Translations under genes and position numbers: made by a program
Shown here: in pieces, positions 1 through 8,930 of the stretch
Numbering within the stretch: the stretch's first letter is position 1
Layout: each line of letters begins with the position of its first letter
The notes under the pieces: model-generated
The model's database searches: none
The model's input: only the letters and a program-made list of their open reading frames with translations
Told to the model about the DNA's origin: nothing
DNA from: an uncultured Bacilli bacterium
Lineage (GTDB): Bacteria; Bacillota_I; Bacilli_A; RF39; UBA660
Length of the DNA: 44,170 bases
Assembly (NCBI GenBank): GCA_944329375.1
Contig: CALVIB010000008.1
Coordinates: 1 to 44,170, forward strand
Reading direction: 5' to 3'

Positions 1-59
1 GAACGCCGATTAAAGCCTTACCATGGCCTCGTAATACCTTTATACTATTGCGGCATACA
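1..59. other. G+C-richer scrap at left edge, possible 3' part of a truncated gene
   Basis: These bases are about 45% G+C by hand count, against roughly 20% in the next 200 bases. Read on the minus strand, one frame is open to the edge and ends ...LRGHGKALIGV. This loosely matches the GVRP ending of the cassette at 43242-43350. No start or upstream domain is visible because the adjoining 60-260 stretch is A+T-rich. It could be a recombination junction or a fragment of a surface-protein gene. The identity is not established. Confidence 0.25.
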
Positions 60-95
60 AAAATTATATAATATTTATATATAATTTTCAATATT

Positions 96-212
96 TTATG
101 GCAATTTTTTTTCCGATTCTAATTCATCATATTGTTTACCAATTTTAAATGAACAAAATATAAATATAACCAAAATCAAACATATTATTAAACTTATTAT
201 GAAACATAACAC
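96..212 (-). CDS. possible 38-aa membrane peptide after the LCP gene
   Basis: A GTG-initiated frame of 38 codons lies 48 bases downstream of the LCP gene. It encodes a hydrophobic segment rich in Ile, Leu and Phe, then Cys, then a charged tail (KIGKQYDELESEKKLP). This is the layout of a single-pass small membrane protein. No good ribosome binding site precedes the GTG. The same frame continues upstream through an in-frame TGA at 219-221, so this may be a decayed or truncated gene. No family is recognised. Apart from this, the 1-260 stretch shows no gene I can support and no clear terminator for the capsule operon. Confidence 0.25.
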   Translation of the reverse strand: MLCFIISLIICLILVIFIFCSFKIGKQYDELESEKKLP

Positions 213-260
213 AATATATCACCATTTTATTAATATGTAGATTTTATTAAATCATTACAA

Positions 261-1664
261 TTATTTTTTTATAAATTCATCAAGCTGACTTTCAACTTCT
301 TTCCTACTTGCCTCATCAGGAATTGTAACATATAATTTTACTCCTGGCATAGAATATGTTTCTAAATTATCTGAATGATCTCCTTTTACAGTAAGAGATG
401 TAGTTTTCCAAGTACTCATATTTTCTATTTGTTTTTTTACATATTTTTTTATTATATCTGTCGGTATATTAGTTTGGATAATATCTTTAGAATTATTTAA
501 TATATCAACATAATTATTTAATAATTCTTTACTACTAGATACCTTATTAATAATTGCAGTAATGATTACTTTTTGATGTTCACCTCTAGTCCAATCGCCA
601 TTAGGCATTTTTTTTCTTTCTCTTGCGTATTCTAAAGCTTGTTTCCCATTCAAATGAATATTACCTTGTTCAAAATATCTTGTGCCACCTTTAAAGGCAA
701 CATCATTATAAATATCAATACCACCAATAGTATCAACTAATTTTATTACACTATCAAAATTAACTCTAATATAATATGGAATATCGATATTTAAGAAATC
801 TTCTATAGTTTGTCTAGACATATCAATTCCATATATACCAGCATGTGTTAGTTTATCTTTAATTCCGTTTGTACCGTGCAATTGGACATACATATCTCTT
901 TGAATACTTGTAAGTAATATTTCATGAGTTCTTGGATTAACACTCATTATAATATTAACATCACTTCTTGAAACCTTATTTATATTTCCATTAGTATCTA
1001 TTCCACTAATTAATATATTAAAAGGTTCATTTTCCTTATATTCTTTTTCTTCCTTTTCTTTTTGTTTTATCATATCAATAGAAAATTTAGCTATTATCTT
1101 AGTATTCTCATTAAAGTTAGTTATATTTTCATCTAATAATTCTTTATTATTAGAATTAATTAAAATACTATCAACTTTATTATCTAACAACTCTTTAACT
1201 ATTATACTGATACTGTTATATTTTTTATCTTTTACTTTAATACTTTTTTCAACTTCTTTTAATACTTTTTGATAATTTTTAGATTGATTTTCAAATATTG
1301 CCATTTTTTTATTGTTCAAATCTTTAAGTTTATTATATTTGCTATCTTTTTTCACAACAACATAATATAATTGCTTTTCTTTAACTTCTTCAAGTGAACT
1401 AAAAAAACTATCAGTAACATAAGTATAATATATTCCTGCACAAGATATAATCAAATTTATAGCTAAAAATATATAACCAAATATTAAAGTAACATTTTTT
1501 TTTAAAAGCAAAATCCATGAAATAATATTAAATATTACAATAATTCCAATTATAATAATCAAATACAACATTGGAATAATATTTAATTTTATCAAATAAT
1601 ATACAAATACAATATTAATTAACAACATTAAAATTTCAATTATATTATTTATTATTTTTTTCAT
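261..1664 (-). CDS. LytR-CpsA-Psr (LCP) family ligase, last gene of the capsule operon
   Basis: A 467-aa membrane-anchored LCP protein. Family members transfer lipid-linked polysaccharide to peptidoglycan at the outer membrane face, so this one probably attaches the polymer made by the upstream genes. Three hydrophobic helices fill the first ~80 residues. A variable segment of about 120 residues follows, then the LCP core: LISGIDTNG, the RSDVNIIMSVNP strand, SIQRDMYV with the conserved Arg-Asp, IGGIDI, and GKQALEYARERK. The ATG at 1664 is chosen over an upstream in-frame start. It follows AAGGTGG, and it overlaps the flippase stop as ATGA, implying translational coupling. The core motifs are intact. 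Which polymer it attaches is inferred from the operon. Confidence 0.9.
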   Translation of the reverse strand: MKKIINNIIEILMLLINIVFVYYLIKLNIIPMLYLIIIIGIIVIFNIISWILLLKKNVTLIFGYIFLAINLIISCAGIYYTYVTDSFFSSLEEVKEKQLYYVVVKKDSKYNKLKDLNNKKMAIFENQSKNYQKVLKEVEKSIKVKDKKYNSISIIVKELLDNKVDSILINSNNKELLDENITNFNENTKIIAKFSIDMIKQKEKEEKEYKENEPFNILISGIDTNGNINKVSRSDVNIIMSVNPRTHEILLTSIQRDMYVQLHGTNGIKDKLTHAGIYGIDMSRQTIEDFLNIDIPYYIRVNFDSVIKLVDTIGGIDIYNDVAFKGGTRYFEQGNIHLNGKQALEYARERKKMPNGDWTRGEHQKVIITAIINKVSSSKELLNNYVDILNNSKDIIQTNIPTDIIKKYVKKQIENMSTWKTTSLTVKGDHSDNLETYSMPGVKLYVTIPDEASRKEVESQLDEFIKK

Positions 1665-3193
1665 GATTTTACCACCTTTAATTTTTTTAACATATTTTTT
1701 AATAAATGTAAACAATATTTATATTCTCTAGAATTATGGAAAAATACGAAAATTACTATATTTACAATGATTAAACTTATAATTCCATTAAAAAATATTT
1801 GAATTAAGGAATTATTAAAATTAATGTACTCAATAATTATAAAAGAAATAACGCCCATTAAAATAACTAATAACAAATATTTAAAAAAATGGATAAAGTA
1901 TAACAGAATACTATCAGAAAAAATCGTTTTATACACATATTTAGGGTAACTATAAAAATGTAATAACAAATAACTGATAATTGTACCCATAAAAACACCT
2001 GCCATACCAAAATAATGAACTAAAATTATTGATAAAACAATATTTATGATAGATTGACCTACCGGAACTAATCTGTCCTCGTAAAAAATTCCAGCTGCCT
2101 CCTTAAACGTATTCATAGTTTTAGTCATCGACCTAACATATAAACTCATTGATAAAGTTATAATAATCATAGTTGATAATAAATACTCTTCACCTATCCA
2201 TATCACTATAAATGGCTGTATAACACATAAAAACGCTATTGAAATAATAGAAGATATCCAAAAATTAATAAAGTATATATTTTCAAAAACACAATATTTT
2301 TTTTCTTTATTTGGTTCAATTAAAAGATTGCCAACACTTGCCGTAATAGCTGAAAAAATATGTGTCATCAAATTATTTATAGCTGTTATAATTAAATTAT
2401 AATTAGTATATAATCCAACCATTTTTATACCTAAAAAAGAAGATATAATAATACTATCAGAGCCATCAACAACAAAATTACCTAATTTATGAAATACTAA
2501 CCCTTTTGTTCTCTTAAAAATACCTTTACTGGTTTTCTTATCAAGTTTTTCATGACCATCAACAAATATTTCTGGATATTTTTTCTTGGAAATAAAAGCA
2601 ACAGCGTAATTTTCGCCAAATCTACACATTATTTTAATTATTAAATACAAATAATAATTATGTGTAATATACAAAAAAATCAATTGCAATATATTCATTA
2701 TTACTAAATAAAATATATGTATTATATTAACAATATAATTTTCTTGATTCGCATATAGAATAGATTGTTTATATGCAATCAAATATGATGCAAAAGTATC
2801 AACTAAAAATAAAATATAAATTACAATAATATTATCGGAAATTATGACATTATTAACAATAAAAGGTAGAAAAGGAATAAATAACAACCCAATTAATAAA
2901 ACCAAAAAGGCAATTATTGTATAAGCCTTTTTATAAAAAAATACAAGCGATTTAATTTTATTAATGTCATTTTCTTTAACTGGGCGATATAAATTATAAA
3001 TTATTGCAGGACCTATACCCAACTCAACAATTCCTAACATGGAAATAATATTTGTAAACAGGCCTGTTATTCCCAAATACTCTGTACCCAAAATAGTAAT
3101 AAAAATTTTTTGAGATATTAAACCAATTAAAGAAGTTAAAATAACCATAATAACAGAAACTATAGCATTTCTAATTGAATTTTTAGTTCTCAT
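1661..3193 (-). CDS. polysaccharide flippase (Wzx/PST type)
   Basis: A 510-aa protein with about 12-14 transmembrane helices and the N-terminal pattern of the PST/MATE-like exporters (RNAIVSVIMVILTSLIGLIS, then LGTEYLGITGLF). Family members flip undecaprenyl-diphosphate-linked repeat units across the membrane. The start at 3193 is set by AAAGGTGAT eight bases upstream; an in-frame GTG lies inside that Shine-Dalgarno site and is unlikely to be used. The stop overlaps the LCP start by four bases. Substrate specificity cannot be read from the sequence, but the adjacent Wzy polymerase and PGT fit a Wzx/Wzy-dependent pathway. Confidence 0.9.
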   Translation of the reverse strand: MRTKNSIRNAIVSVIMVILTSLIGLISQKIFITILGTEYLGITGLFTNIISMLGIVELGIGPAIIYNLYRPVKENDINKIKSLVFFYKKAYTIIAFLVLLIGLLFIPFLPFIVNNVIISDNIIVIYILFLVDTFASYLIAYKQSILYANQENYIVNIIHIFYLVIMNILQLIFLYITHNYYLYLIIKIMCRFGENYAVAFISKKKYPEIFVDGHEKLDKKTSKGIFKRTKGLVFHKLGNFVVDGSDSIIISSFLGIKMVGLYTNYNLIITAINNLMTHIFSAITASVGNLLIEPNKEKKYCVFENIYFINFWISSIISIAFLCVIQPFIVIWIGEEYLLSTMIIITLSMSLYVRSMTKTMNTFKEAAGIFYEDRLVPVGQSIINIVLSIILVHYFGMAGVFMGTIISYLLLHFYSYPKYVYKTIFSDSILLYFIHFFKYLLLVILMGVISFIIIEYINFNNSLIQIFFNGIISLIIVNIVIFVFFHNSREYKYCLHLLKNMLKKLKVVKS

Positions 3194-3238
3194 ATAAAAT
3201 ATCACCTTTTACTTAAAATAATTTATTTTTTTATTTTA

Positions 3239-4390
3239 TTATTTTATTATTTTATTTAATAATTTTTCTAGCTGAATAACTTTTTCTTCAACCTTTAATT
3301 GAACTTTAGCATACTGATAACCACATTTACCTATTATTTTAGAGGAAGTTAAATTATCATGTAAAAAATTGATTGCATTAATCATTTCTGTCATATTCTT
3401 TATAACAATTCCTCCAGGCAATGCCCTAATGCAACCGACATCAGTTGATATATATGGAATACCTGATGCCATAGCTTCTATAATAGATACTGGGTAAACC
3501 TCATGTTTACTAGCAAACAAATACATTGAAGCAGATTTAATCATTTTAACAGTTATACTCCTACTCTGATTAGTTAAAATCTTAACGTCTCTATTACCAT
3601 ATTTTTTTCTTAATTTATTATTCAATTTAATCAATTGTCGATAATAATTAGTTTTTTTACTTCCAATCAAAACCAATCCAAAATTTTGACAATTGGCCTT
3701 ATAAAAAGCTTTTAAAATAAATTTTTGATTTTTACCAGGAAGAAAATTAGAAACACAAATTGCATATTTATCTTTGTCACTACTCTCATGAATACAAACA
3801 TCATTGAAAAAAATAGAATCAGCAGCATTTTCCAATGTAAAAGGAACAATGTTATACATTTTCACAAAAAAGTTATAACCTACACACAATGGATGTAACT
3901 GTATAACCTTATCATAATATAAAAAATTACTTTTTTTTAAATATAGCGGCATCCAACGTATATTTTTCCATATTTTATTACAAATATCTCTAAAACTACT
4001 AAAGTTATATAAATGCCATCCAAAATCATACATTCCGTGCATATACAAAATTTTTTTACAATTAATCTCACTTAAATGTGATAATAACAAATCTGTAAAT
4101 GCTGTTTGTGTACAAACATTTATCAAAACATCAATATCTTTTGATTTAGTCAAAACATCTTTTATATATTTTTTTCTATCACCAAAATATAAGCCAAACT
4201 TAGTTCTTAAATCAAATCTTTTAATTTTAACATTATGAAATGTCTCAAAATTTTTATTTTCATCAATATTAGAAGTAAAAACTGTAACATCATGTCCTCT
4301 AGAAGCAAGACCTTCAGCCAAATATTGAGTAACCATTTGCACACCATCTTTTTTAGGATAATATGTTTCCACCGTAAATAATATTTTCAT
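3239..4390 (-). CDS. glycosyltransferase family 4 (GT-B fold)
   Basis: A 383-aa cytoplasmic glycosyltransferase. The N-terminus has the glycine-rich acceptor-domain pattern KILFTVETYYPKKDG. The C-terminal domain contains VSNFLPGKNQKFILKAF, and around residues 290-318 the nucleotide-sugar site ASKHEVYPVSIIEAMASG, which holds the EX7E motif of GT4 retaining enzymes. It presumably adds one sugar to the lipid-linked repeat unit on the inner membrane face. It sits five bases after the Wzy gene with AAAGGAGA upstream, although the spacing to ATG is long (~13 bases). Donor and linkage are unknown. Confidence 0.88.
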   Translation of the reverse strand: MKILFTVETYYPKKDGVQMVTQYLAEGLASRGHDVTVFTSNIDENKNFETFHNVKIKRFDLRTKFGLYFGDRKKYIKDVLTKSKDIDVLINVCTQTAFTDLLLSHLSEINCKKILYMHGMYDFGWHLYNFSSFRDICNKIWKNIRWMPLYLKKSNFLYYDKVIQLHPLCVGYNFFVKMYNIVPFTLENAADSIFFNDVCIHESSDKDKYAICVSNFLPGKNQKFILKAFYKANCQNFGLVLIGSKKTNYYRQLIKLNNKLRKKYGNRDVKILTNQSRSITVKMIKSASMYLFASKHEVYPVSIIEAMASGIPYISTDVGCIRALPGGIVIKNMTEMINAINFLHDNLTSSKIIGKCGYQYAKVQLKVEEKVIQLEKLLNKIIK

Positions 4391-4395
4391 TTTTC

Positions 4396-5712
4396 TTAAT
4401 CGTCTCCTTTAACTTTTTTATTTTTACAAAGCGGAATAAAAACCAAGGCCAATATATACCAAAACATATCAGCAGACATACAACTCAAAGACATTAGCAT
4501 TATCATAAATATCATCAATGGTAAATAATTAATAAAATTATTTTTAAATATAACCTTATTACGAATATTATAAATAAATAATATAATAAAGACTAATACC
4601 CCTAATACTCCCCAACTTAAAATAAAATCTAAATATGTATTATGAGCAATCAACATCATTCCATATTGTTGGTAATAAGAAAAATAATTTATTCCTCTAC
4701 CAAACAATAAAGAGATAACATCATTATTAATTAAAGTTATATATTCAGAAAACAGCTCACTTCTTCCAGAAGTAAAATTATCTAAACTTGTTGAATTATA
4801 ACTCTCTTTAAATCTTTCAAAAAATTTTTCTACTAAATATTTTAATTGTTCCTTTAAAAATAATAAAACTATCGCTATAATCGGCATAATTTTAGCAAAA
4901 ATACCACACATTTTTTTTAAATTTCCCTTAAATAAAACATTAATCAAATAAAAACAAAAGATTATCAACATTCCTAATATACACATTTTACTAGATGTAA
5001 GTAAACCAATTACAATATTTAAAACAATCACAATAGATTCAATTAAATTTAGTTTTGAACCATACGAATATATCAATAAACCCGAAATTCCTATCAAAAT
5101 ATAAAAGCTTAAATAATTTGCATCATTTCCATAAGCACTCAAACGATATCTGGAACTAAAAATAAGATTTATTGTATCAGGATTACATATAATAAATATT
5201 AAAGCTGAGATAACTACGCCAAAAGATAAAGATAAAGACATTTCTCTGAAATCTTTTTTTGACCAATCATCATTAATTATGCACAAGCAAACCATAAAAT
5301 CAAATGAAATATTTATTGCGCCAAAAAGCGTTGAATTAAATTGTTCTATATTCAAAAAACCGTGAAAGAATTCTAGTAAAAAAATCAAATATGAACAAAT
5401 AAAAATTCTTTTAATGTTTTTTATTTTTTTCCATGAAGTAATTAAATATTTAAACGAAATTAATAAAACAATTATATTAATACAACTTAAAAATCCCAAA
5501 ACATCTAAAATTCTAATATTAGGTAATAAAAAGAAAATCAATTTAATATTATCTGATGTATCATTCCTTATAATTTTATATAAACTATACAATATCGCAA
5601 CATAACCAAAAACAAACGAAACACTATTAGATAACAAAAAGAAAACAGACAAAATAGCGTAACTAAACAAATTTTTATTTATTATTTTTTTATCAAATAA
5701 AACTGAGTTCAT
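4396..5712 (-). CDS. O-antigen polymerase-like protein (Wzy)
   Basis: A 438-aa integral membrane protein with about 11-12 hydrophobic helices. A large loop near residues 310-360 carries the family signature: TSGRSELF, then GRGINYF, then IAHNTYLDFILSWGVLG. This fits the O-antigen ligase/polymerase superfamily; beside Wzx and a PGT the likely role is polymerising repeat units outside the membrane. The start overlaps the upstream transferase stop as ATGA. Wzy proteins diverge greatly, so the assignment rests on the SGR/HN loop and on context. A ligase role cannot be excluded, but the LCP protein in the operon more naturally does the attachment. Confidence 0.85.
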   Translation of the reverse strand: MNSVLFDKKIINKNLFSYAILSVFFLLSNSVSFVFGYVAILYSLYKIIRNDTSDNIKLIFFLLPNIRILDVLGFLSCINIIVLLISFKYLITSWKKIKNIKRIFICSYLIFLLEFFHGFLNIEQFNSTLFGAINISFDFMVCLCIINDDWSKKDFREMSLSLSFGVVISALIFIICNPDTINLIFSSRYRLSAYGNDANYLSFYILIGISGLLIYSYGSKLNLIESIVIVLNIVIGLLTSSKMCILGMLIIFCFYLINVLFKGNLKKMCGIFAKIMPIIAIVLLFLKEQLKYLVEKFFERFKESYNSTSLDNFTSGRSELFSEYITLINNDVISLLFGRGINYFSYYQQYGMMLIAHNTYLDFILSWGVLGVLVFIILFIYNIRNKVIFKNNFINYLPLMIFMIMLMSLSCMSADMFWYILALVFIPLCKNKKVKGDD

Positions 5713-6686
5713 ATTTTTTTACCAACAATTAGTTTCTTAATTGCAAAAAATCTGTTTAGTTTATTTTTTACAGCCTTTAATTTAATTTTTAAATATAAAA
5801 TATTTACATTAATCTTTGATGGTTGACACTTCTTAATAAAATCAATATCTATTTTTTCAAAATTAATAAAATCTTCATACGTAATTATAAATTTACTACA
5901 TTTATTACTAATTTTATTACTCATTTTCCTTTTTTGAAAATGTATATATGCATATTCTTTTTTTTCAATTAATTCTTTTGAGTTAATAGAATAATTGAAG
6001 ATTTTACCCTTTTCAAAAGAAAAAACCATTTTCTTTTTTTCTTTTTTAAACTTACCATCAATCAATCTCACCATTGTTAATCTTTTTGAAAGGCAATTAA
6101 TATCAGCAATATACTTTTCATAATTAAAAATTTTAAAATTATGATAAACTAATAAGTTATTGATTCCATAATCACCTATTTCATCAAAGCCAAAATTAAT
6201 TGGAGCACTTAAAATATCTTTAAAATCAATCTTCGAATTAGGATTATTTAACATAAAACTTTCACGTATTTCTTTTGTATTTTTCATCAAGCATAAATGA
6301 CCCAAATATGAAATTTTGTCATAATCATCATTTGGTAAAAAACTTTCTATATCACCAAAAATTAAATCCAAATCACAATATCCCCAATATTGACAACCAT
6401 TCAAATATTCTTCAAATAAATAACCATAAGTTGGCTTAAAGTCACAAAGTTTATAAGGTTTAATTAATGCAATTTTAAAATTTAATTTTTTCTGAACTTT
6501 TTTTACAAAATCAGCAAATGACAATCTTATAATCTCAACATTTTTAGGTAAAACATATGATGTATTGTCATCTGTAAAAATTATAAATTTAAATTTGGAA
6601 TTATATTCACATGAAATAAGCCACAAATTAAAATGAACTGGCAATTTTCCAAAATATGGACAAAAAATTACATATTTAAAACTCAA
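5709..6686 (-). CDS. DUF6625-like putative glycosyltransferase
   Basis: A 325-aa soluble protein. It begins with a Rossmann-like strand (YVIFCPYFGKLP) and has an aromatic-rich centre with YWGYCDLDLIFGDI, whose DxD-type acidic motif is expected for a metal-dependent nucleotide-sugar transferase. I recognise it as resembling the DUF6625 proteins found in capsule loci, without certainty on function. The start is ambiguous. A GTG at 6695 overlaps the preceding stop as GTGA, but GGCGGTGAT lies there and places a TTG at 6686 at ideal spacing, so I use the TTG. The A+T-rich C-terminal ~100 residues are strongly basic. Confidence 0.75.
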   Translation of the reverse strand: MSFKYVIFCPYFGKLPVHFNLWLISCEYNSKFKFIIFTDDNTSYVLPKNVEIIRLSFADFVKKVQKKLNFKIALIKPYKLCDFKPTYGYLFEEYLNGCQYWGYCDLDLIFGDIESFLPNDDYDKISYLGHLCLMKNTKEIRESFMLNNPNSKIDFKDILSAPINFGFDEIGDYGINNLLVYHNFKIFNYEKYIADINCLSKRLTMVRLIDGKFKKEKKKMVFSFEKGKIFNYSINSKELIEKKEYAYIHFQKRKMSNKISNKCSKFIITYEDFINFEKIDIDFIKKCQPSKINVNILYLKIKLKAVKNKLNRFFAIKKLIVGKKI

Positions 6687-6691
6687 AAATA

Positions 6692-7513
6692 TCACCGCCT
6701 CAATTTTTTCTTATAAACAATTGCCCTTAAAAAATTAGGCATATTTGCTACCACTACTCTAACAATTAAATTACACATATATTCAAACCTATTTATTATG
6801 CCTATTTTGTAAATCTTGTTTTCAAAGTTTAATATGCATTTATTATACGAAAAACCTCCACGACGTTTTGTCATATCAAAACCAGTTCTAACTTTCATCA
6901 ATGGTTCTTGAAAATTATAAAAATAGCATCCGTTTTTTATCATTTTACACCATAAATAATAATCTTCGAAATATAAACAATCTTCATAACTTCCTGCTTT
7001 TAATACAGAGTCTTTTCTATAAATGACTGTCATATGATTAATACCATTACGTTTTTTCATATATTTTTTAATTTCATTATCATGTTCAGGTACAACACGC
7101 ATTGCTAATTTATTTTTTAAGTTTTCATCATACTCTTCAATATTGCATCCAACGACGTCAACTTCGGGATGGTTTAAAATATAATCAATTTCTCTTTCAA
7201 ATCTATTGGGATAACAATAATCGTCAGCATCCATTCTTGCAACGTAATCGAATTTACAATAATTTAATCCCTCATTTAATGTTAATCCAAGTCCAAGATT
7301 TTTATCTCTTTTATATATCTCAATAATTTTATTATTTTTTACATAAGATTCTAATAAATCATCCAATTTTTTAGATACTTTACCATCTTCCATTATTACA
7401 ATCTGATTAGGTAATAAAGTTTGATTTAATAAACTATCAATAGCAACTTTCACATATTCTGAATTATCATTTTTATATACAGACATTAATACAGAAAATT
7501 TAATTTTTTTCAT
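6692..7513 (-). CDS. glycosyltransferase family 2
   Basis: A 273-aa GT-A fold inverting transferase. It shows the N-terminal FSVLMSVYKND nucleotide-binding strand and the ARMDADDYCYP DXD motif near residue 93, which binds the metal and UDP-sugar. It would add the second or later sugar to the repeat unit in the cytoplasm. The ATG at 7513 is chosen because GAGGT lies eight bases upstream; a longer reading starting inside the preceding gene lacks a site. It follows the PGT gene by four bases. The stop is TGA, one of several showing that UGA is not reassigned in this organism. Confidence 0.9.
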   Translation of the reverse strand: MKKIKFSVLMSVYKNDNSEYVKVAIDSLLNQTLLPNQIVIMEDGKVSKKLDDLLESYVKNNKIIEIYKRDKNLGLGLTLNEGLNYCKFDYVARMDADDYCYPNRFEREIDYILNHPEVDVVGCNIEEYDENLKNKLAMRVVPEHDNEIKKYMKKRNGINHMTVIYRKDSVLKAGSYEDCLYFEDYYLWCKMIKNGCYFYNFQEPLMKVRTGFDMTKRRGGFSYNKCILNFENKIYKIGIINRFEYMCNLIVRVVVANMPNFLRAIVYKKKLRR

Positions 7514-7517
7514 TATA

Positions 7518-8183
7518 TTATACCTCTTCGGCTCTTCTTCTATTTTCATTTTCTAGTTCTTTATTTTTTTCATACTCTTTTTCATGTTCAATTAATGTCT
7601 CTAATTCTGTTTGAATAGTACTTTTTCCTGCATCTGCTCCTTCTTTGGATAAAACTGTTTTAATTGTTAGAAAAAATATTTTTACATCTTGAATAAAAGA
7701 ATAATTTTTAACATATTCTAAATCATAATTTATTTTAGCTAATATACTTATATTATTTCTTCCTTTAATCTGGGCTAAACCAGTAATGCCAGGCAACACA
7801 TCATTTCTATGTCTTTGGTATTCAGTCATATTTTCATAATAATCAGGTATCCATGGTCTAGGACCTATAAATGACATTTCTCCTTTAATTATATTAATTA
7901 ATTGTGGAAGTTCATCTAAACTTAATTTTCTTAATATATTACCTATTTTAGTGTGCTGATCTTGTTTAGAAAAATCATGAACATCATTATTTGCAGTCAT
8001 ACTTCTAAATTTGTACACCTTAAAATTTTTACCATATTTACCAGTTCTTTCTTGCTTAAAAAACACGGGGCCTTTGCTGTCTAACTTAATTAAAATACCA
8101 ATAATTAACATTGGAACTAAGAAAATAATTATTAAAATTATTGCTATAATAAAATCAAACATTCTTTTTATGTATTGATACAT
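7518..8183 (-). CDS. initiating undecaprenyl-phosphate sugar phosphotransferase (small PGT)
   Basis: A 221-aa monotopic phosphoglycosyltransferase, the size of the catalytic domain only (PglC/CpsE C-terminal type). A hydrophobic hairpin spans residues ~9-32. It is followed by KGPVFFKQERTG, VYKFRSM, SLDELPQLINIIKGEMS with the catalytic Asp-Glu pair, IGPRP, and GITGLAQIKGR. It transfers a sugar phosphate from a UDP-sugar to undecaprenyl phosphate, starting repeat-unit assembly. GGAGTAGGGAGT precedes the ATG. The glutamate-rich tail after residue ~185 is unusual and without known function. Confidence 0.93.
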   Translation of the reverse strand: MYQYIKRMFDFIIAIILIIIFLVPMLIIGILIKLDSKGPVFFKQERTGKYGKNFKVYKFRSMTANNDVHDFSKQDQHTKIGNILRKLSLDELPQLINIIKGEMSFIGPRPWIPDYYENMTEYQRHRNDVLPGITGLAQIKGRNNISILAKINYDLEYVKNYSFIQDVKIFFLTIKTVLSKEGADAGKSTIQTELETLIEHEKEYEKNKELENENRRRAEEV

Positions 8184-8201
8184 ACTCCCTACTCCTACTT
8201 T

Positions 8202-8930
8202 CTACCTTAATATACCTATATTTTCATTTAAAATTACCTTATCAAAATTATTTTCTAACAAATCATCTACAATATTATCATTCTTCACTAATTTTTTCAA
8301 AAGTTTTTTTAATTTTTTTAATTTAAAATCTTTATCATGATGACAATCACTACCTAGAAAAGTTATTTTATGTTTTTTTAACAAATAAATTAACGTTTTT
8401 TTTGCTTCTTTACCGTATTTACCATATAAACTTTTATAATTTCCTTGTAATAAAACACCCATCCTCAAATATTCATCGATGTAATCTGGGTGTTTTTGAA
8501 AAATTCTATATCTTTCTGGATGTGCTAAAATAGGAACATATCCAGATATAACTAATTTATAAATAATATCTTTTGTATTATAAAGCATATTCCCCATAGG
8601 AAATTCTAATAATAAATATTTTGAATCATTAATTGTTTGAATTTCTTCTTTATTAATTAAATCAACAAAATCTTCAGTAATATAAACTTCATTACCTAAA
8701 TATAAATTAATATTTATATTTTCTTTATTTTTTCTATCTATAAGGGCTTGAAATCTTTTACTTTTTTCTTTATTATTGCAAGTATATTTAGTGTTTTTTA
8801 TATAATGTGGGGTAATAACTAAATCCGTAATTCCTTGCTTTTCAGCTTCTTTTAATAAAGATATACTCTCACTTATATCTTTACAACCATCATCTATTCC
8901 AAACAATAAATGGGAATGAATATCTTTCAT
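8202..8930 (-). CDS. cpsB: CpsB/YwqE-type tyrosine-protein phosphatase (PHP domain)
   Basis: A 242-aa PHP-family metal-dependent phosphotyrosine phosphatase. Metal ligands are visible in DIHSHLLFGIDDG (residues ~3-15), TPHY, GNEVY, HPERY (~136) and GSDCHHD (~193). In characterised systems it dephosphorylates the tyrosine tail of CpsD and so tunes polymer length. Its ATG follows the CpsD stop directly with AGAGGATAA as Shine-Dalgarno site, so the two are translationally linked. Length and motifs are typical. Confidence 0.93.
   Translation of the reverse strand: MKDIHSHLLFGIDDGCKDISESISLLKEAEKQGITDLVITPHYIKNTKYTCNNKEKSKRFQALIDRKNKENININLYLGNEVYITEDFVDLINKEEIQTINDSKYLLLEFPMGNMLYNTKDIIYKLVISGYVPILAHPERYRIFQKHPDYIDEYLRMGVLLQGNYKSLYGKYGKEAKKTLIYLLKKHKITFLGSDCHHDKDFKLKKLKKLLKKLVKNDNIVDDLLENNFDKVILNENIGILR

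Noticed and set aside
96-245. UGA read as Trp, which would extend the small peptide upstream of 219
   Set aside because: Well-supported genes here stop at TGA (GT2 at 6692, flippase at 1661, HprK-like at 19558), and Trp is TGG throughout.
5414-5605. Plus-strand reading frame of 63 codons
   Set aside because: It is antisense to the Wzy gene, with no binding site or promoter, and its low-complexity sequence mirrors the membrane helices opposite.
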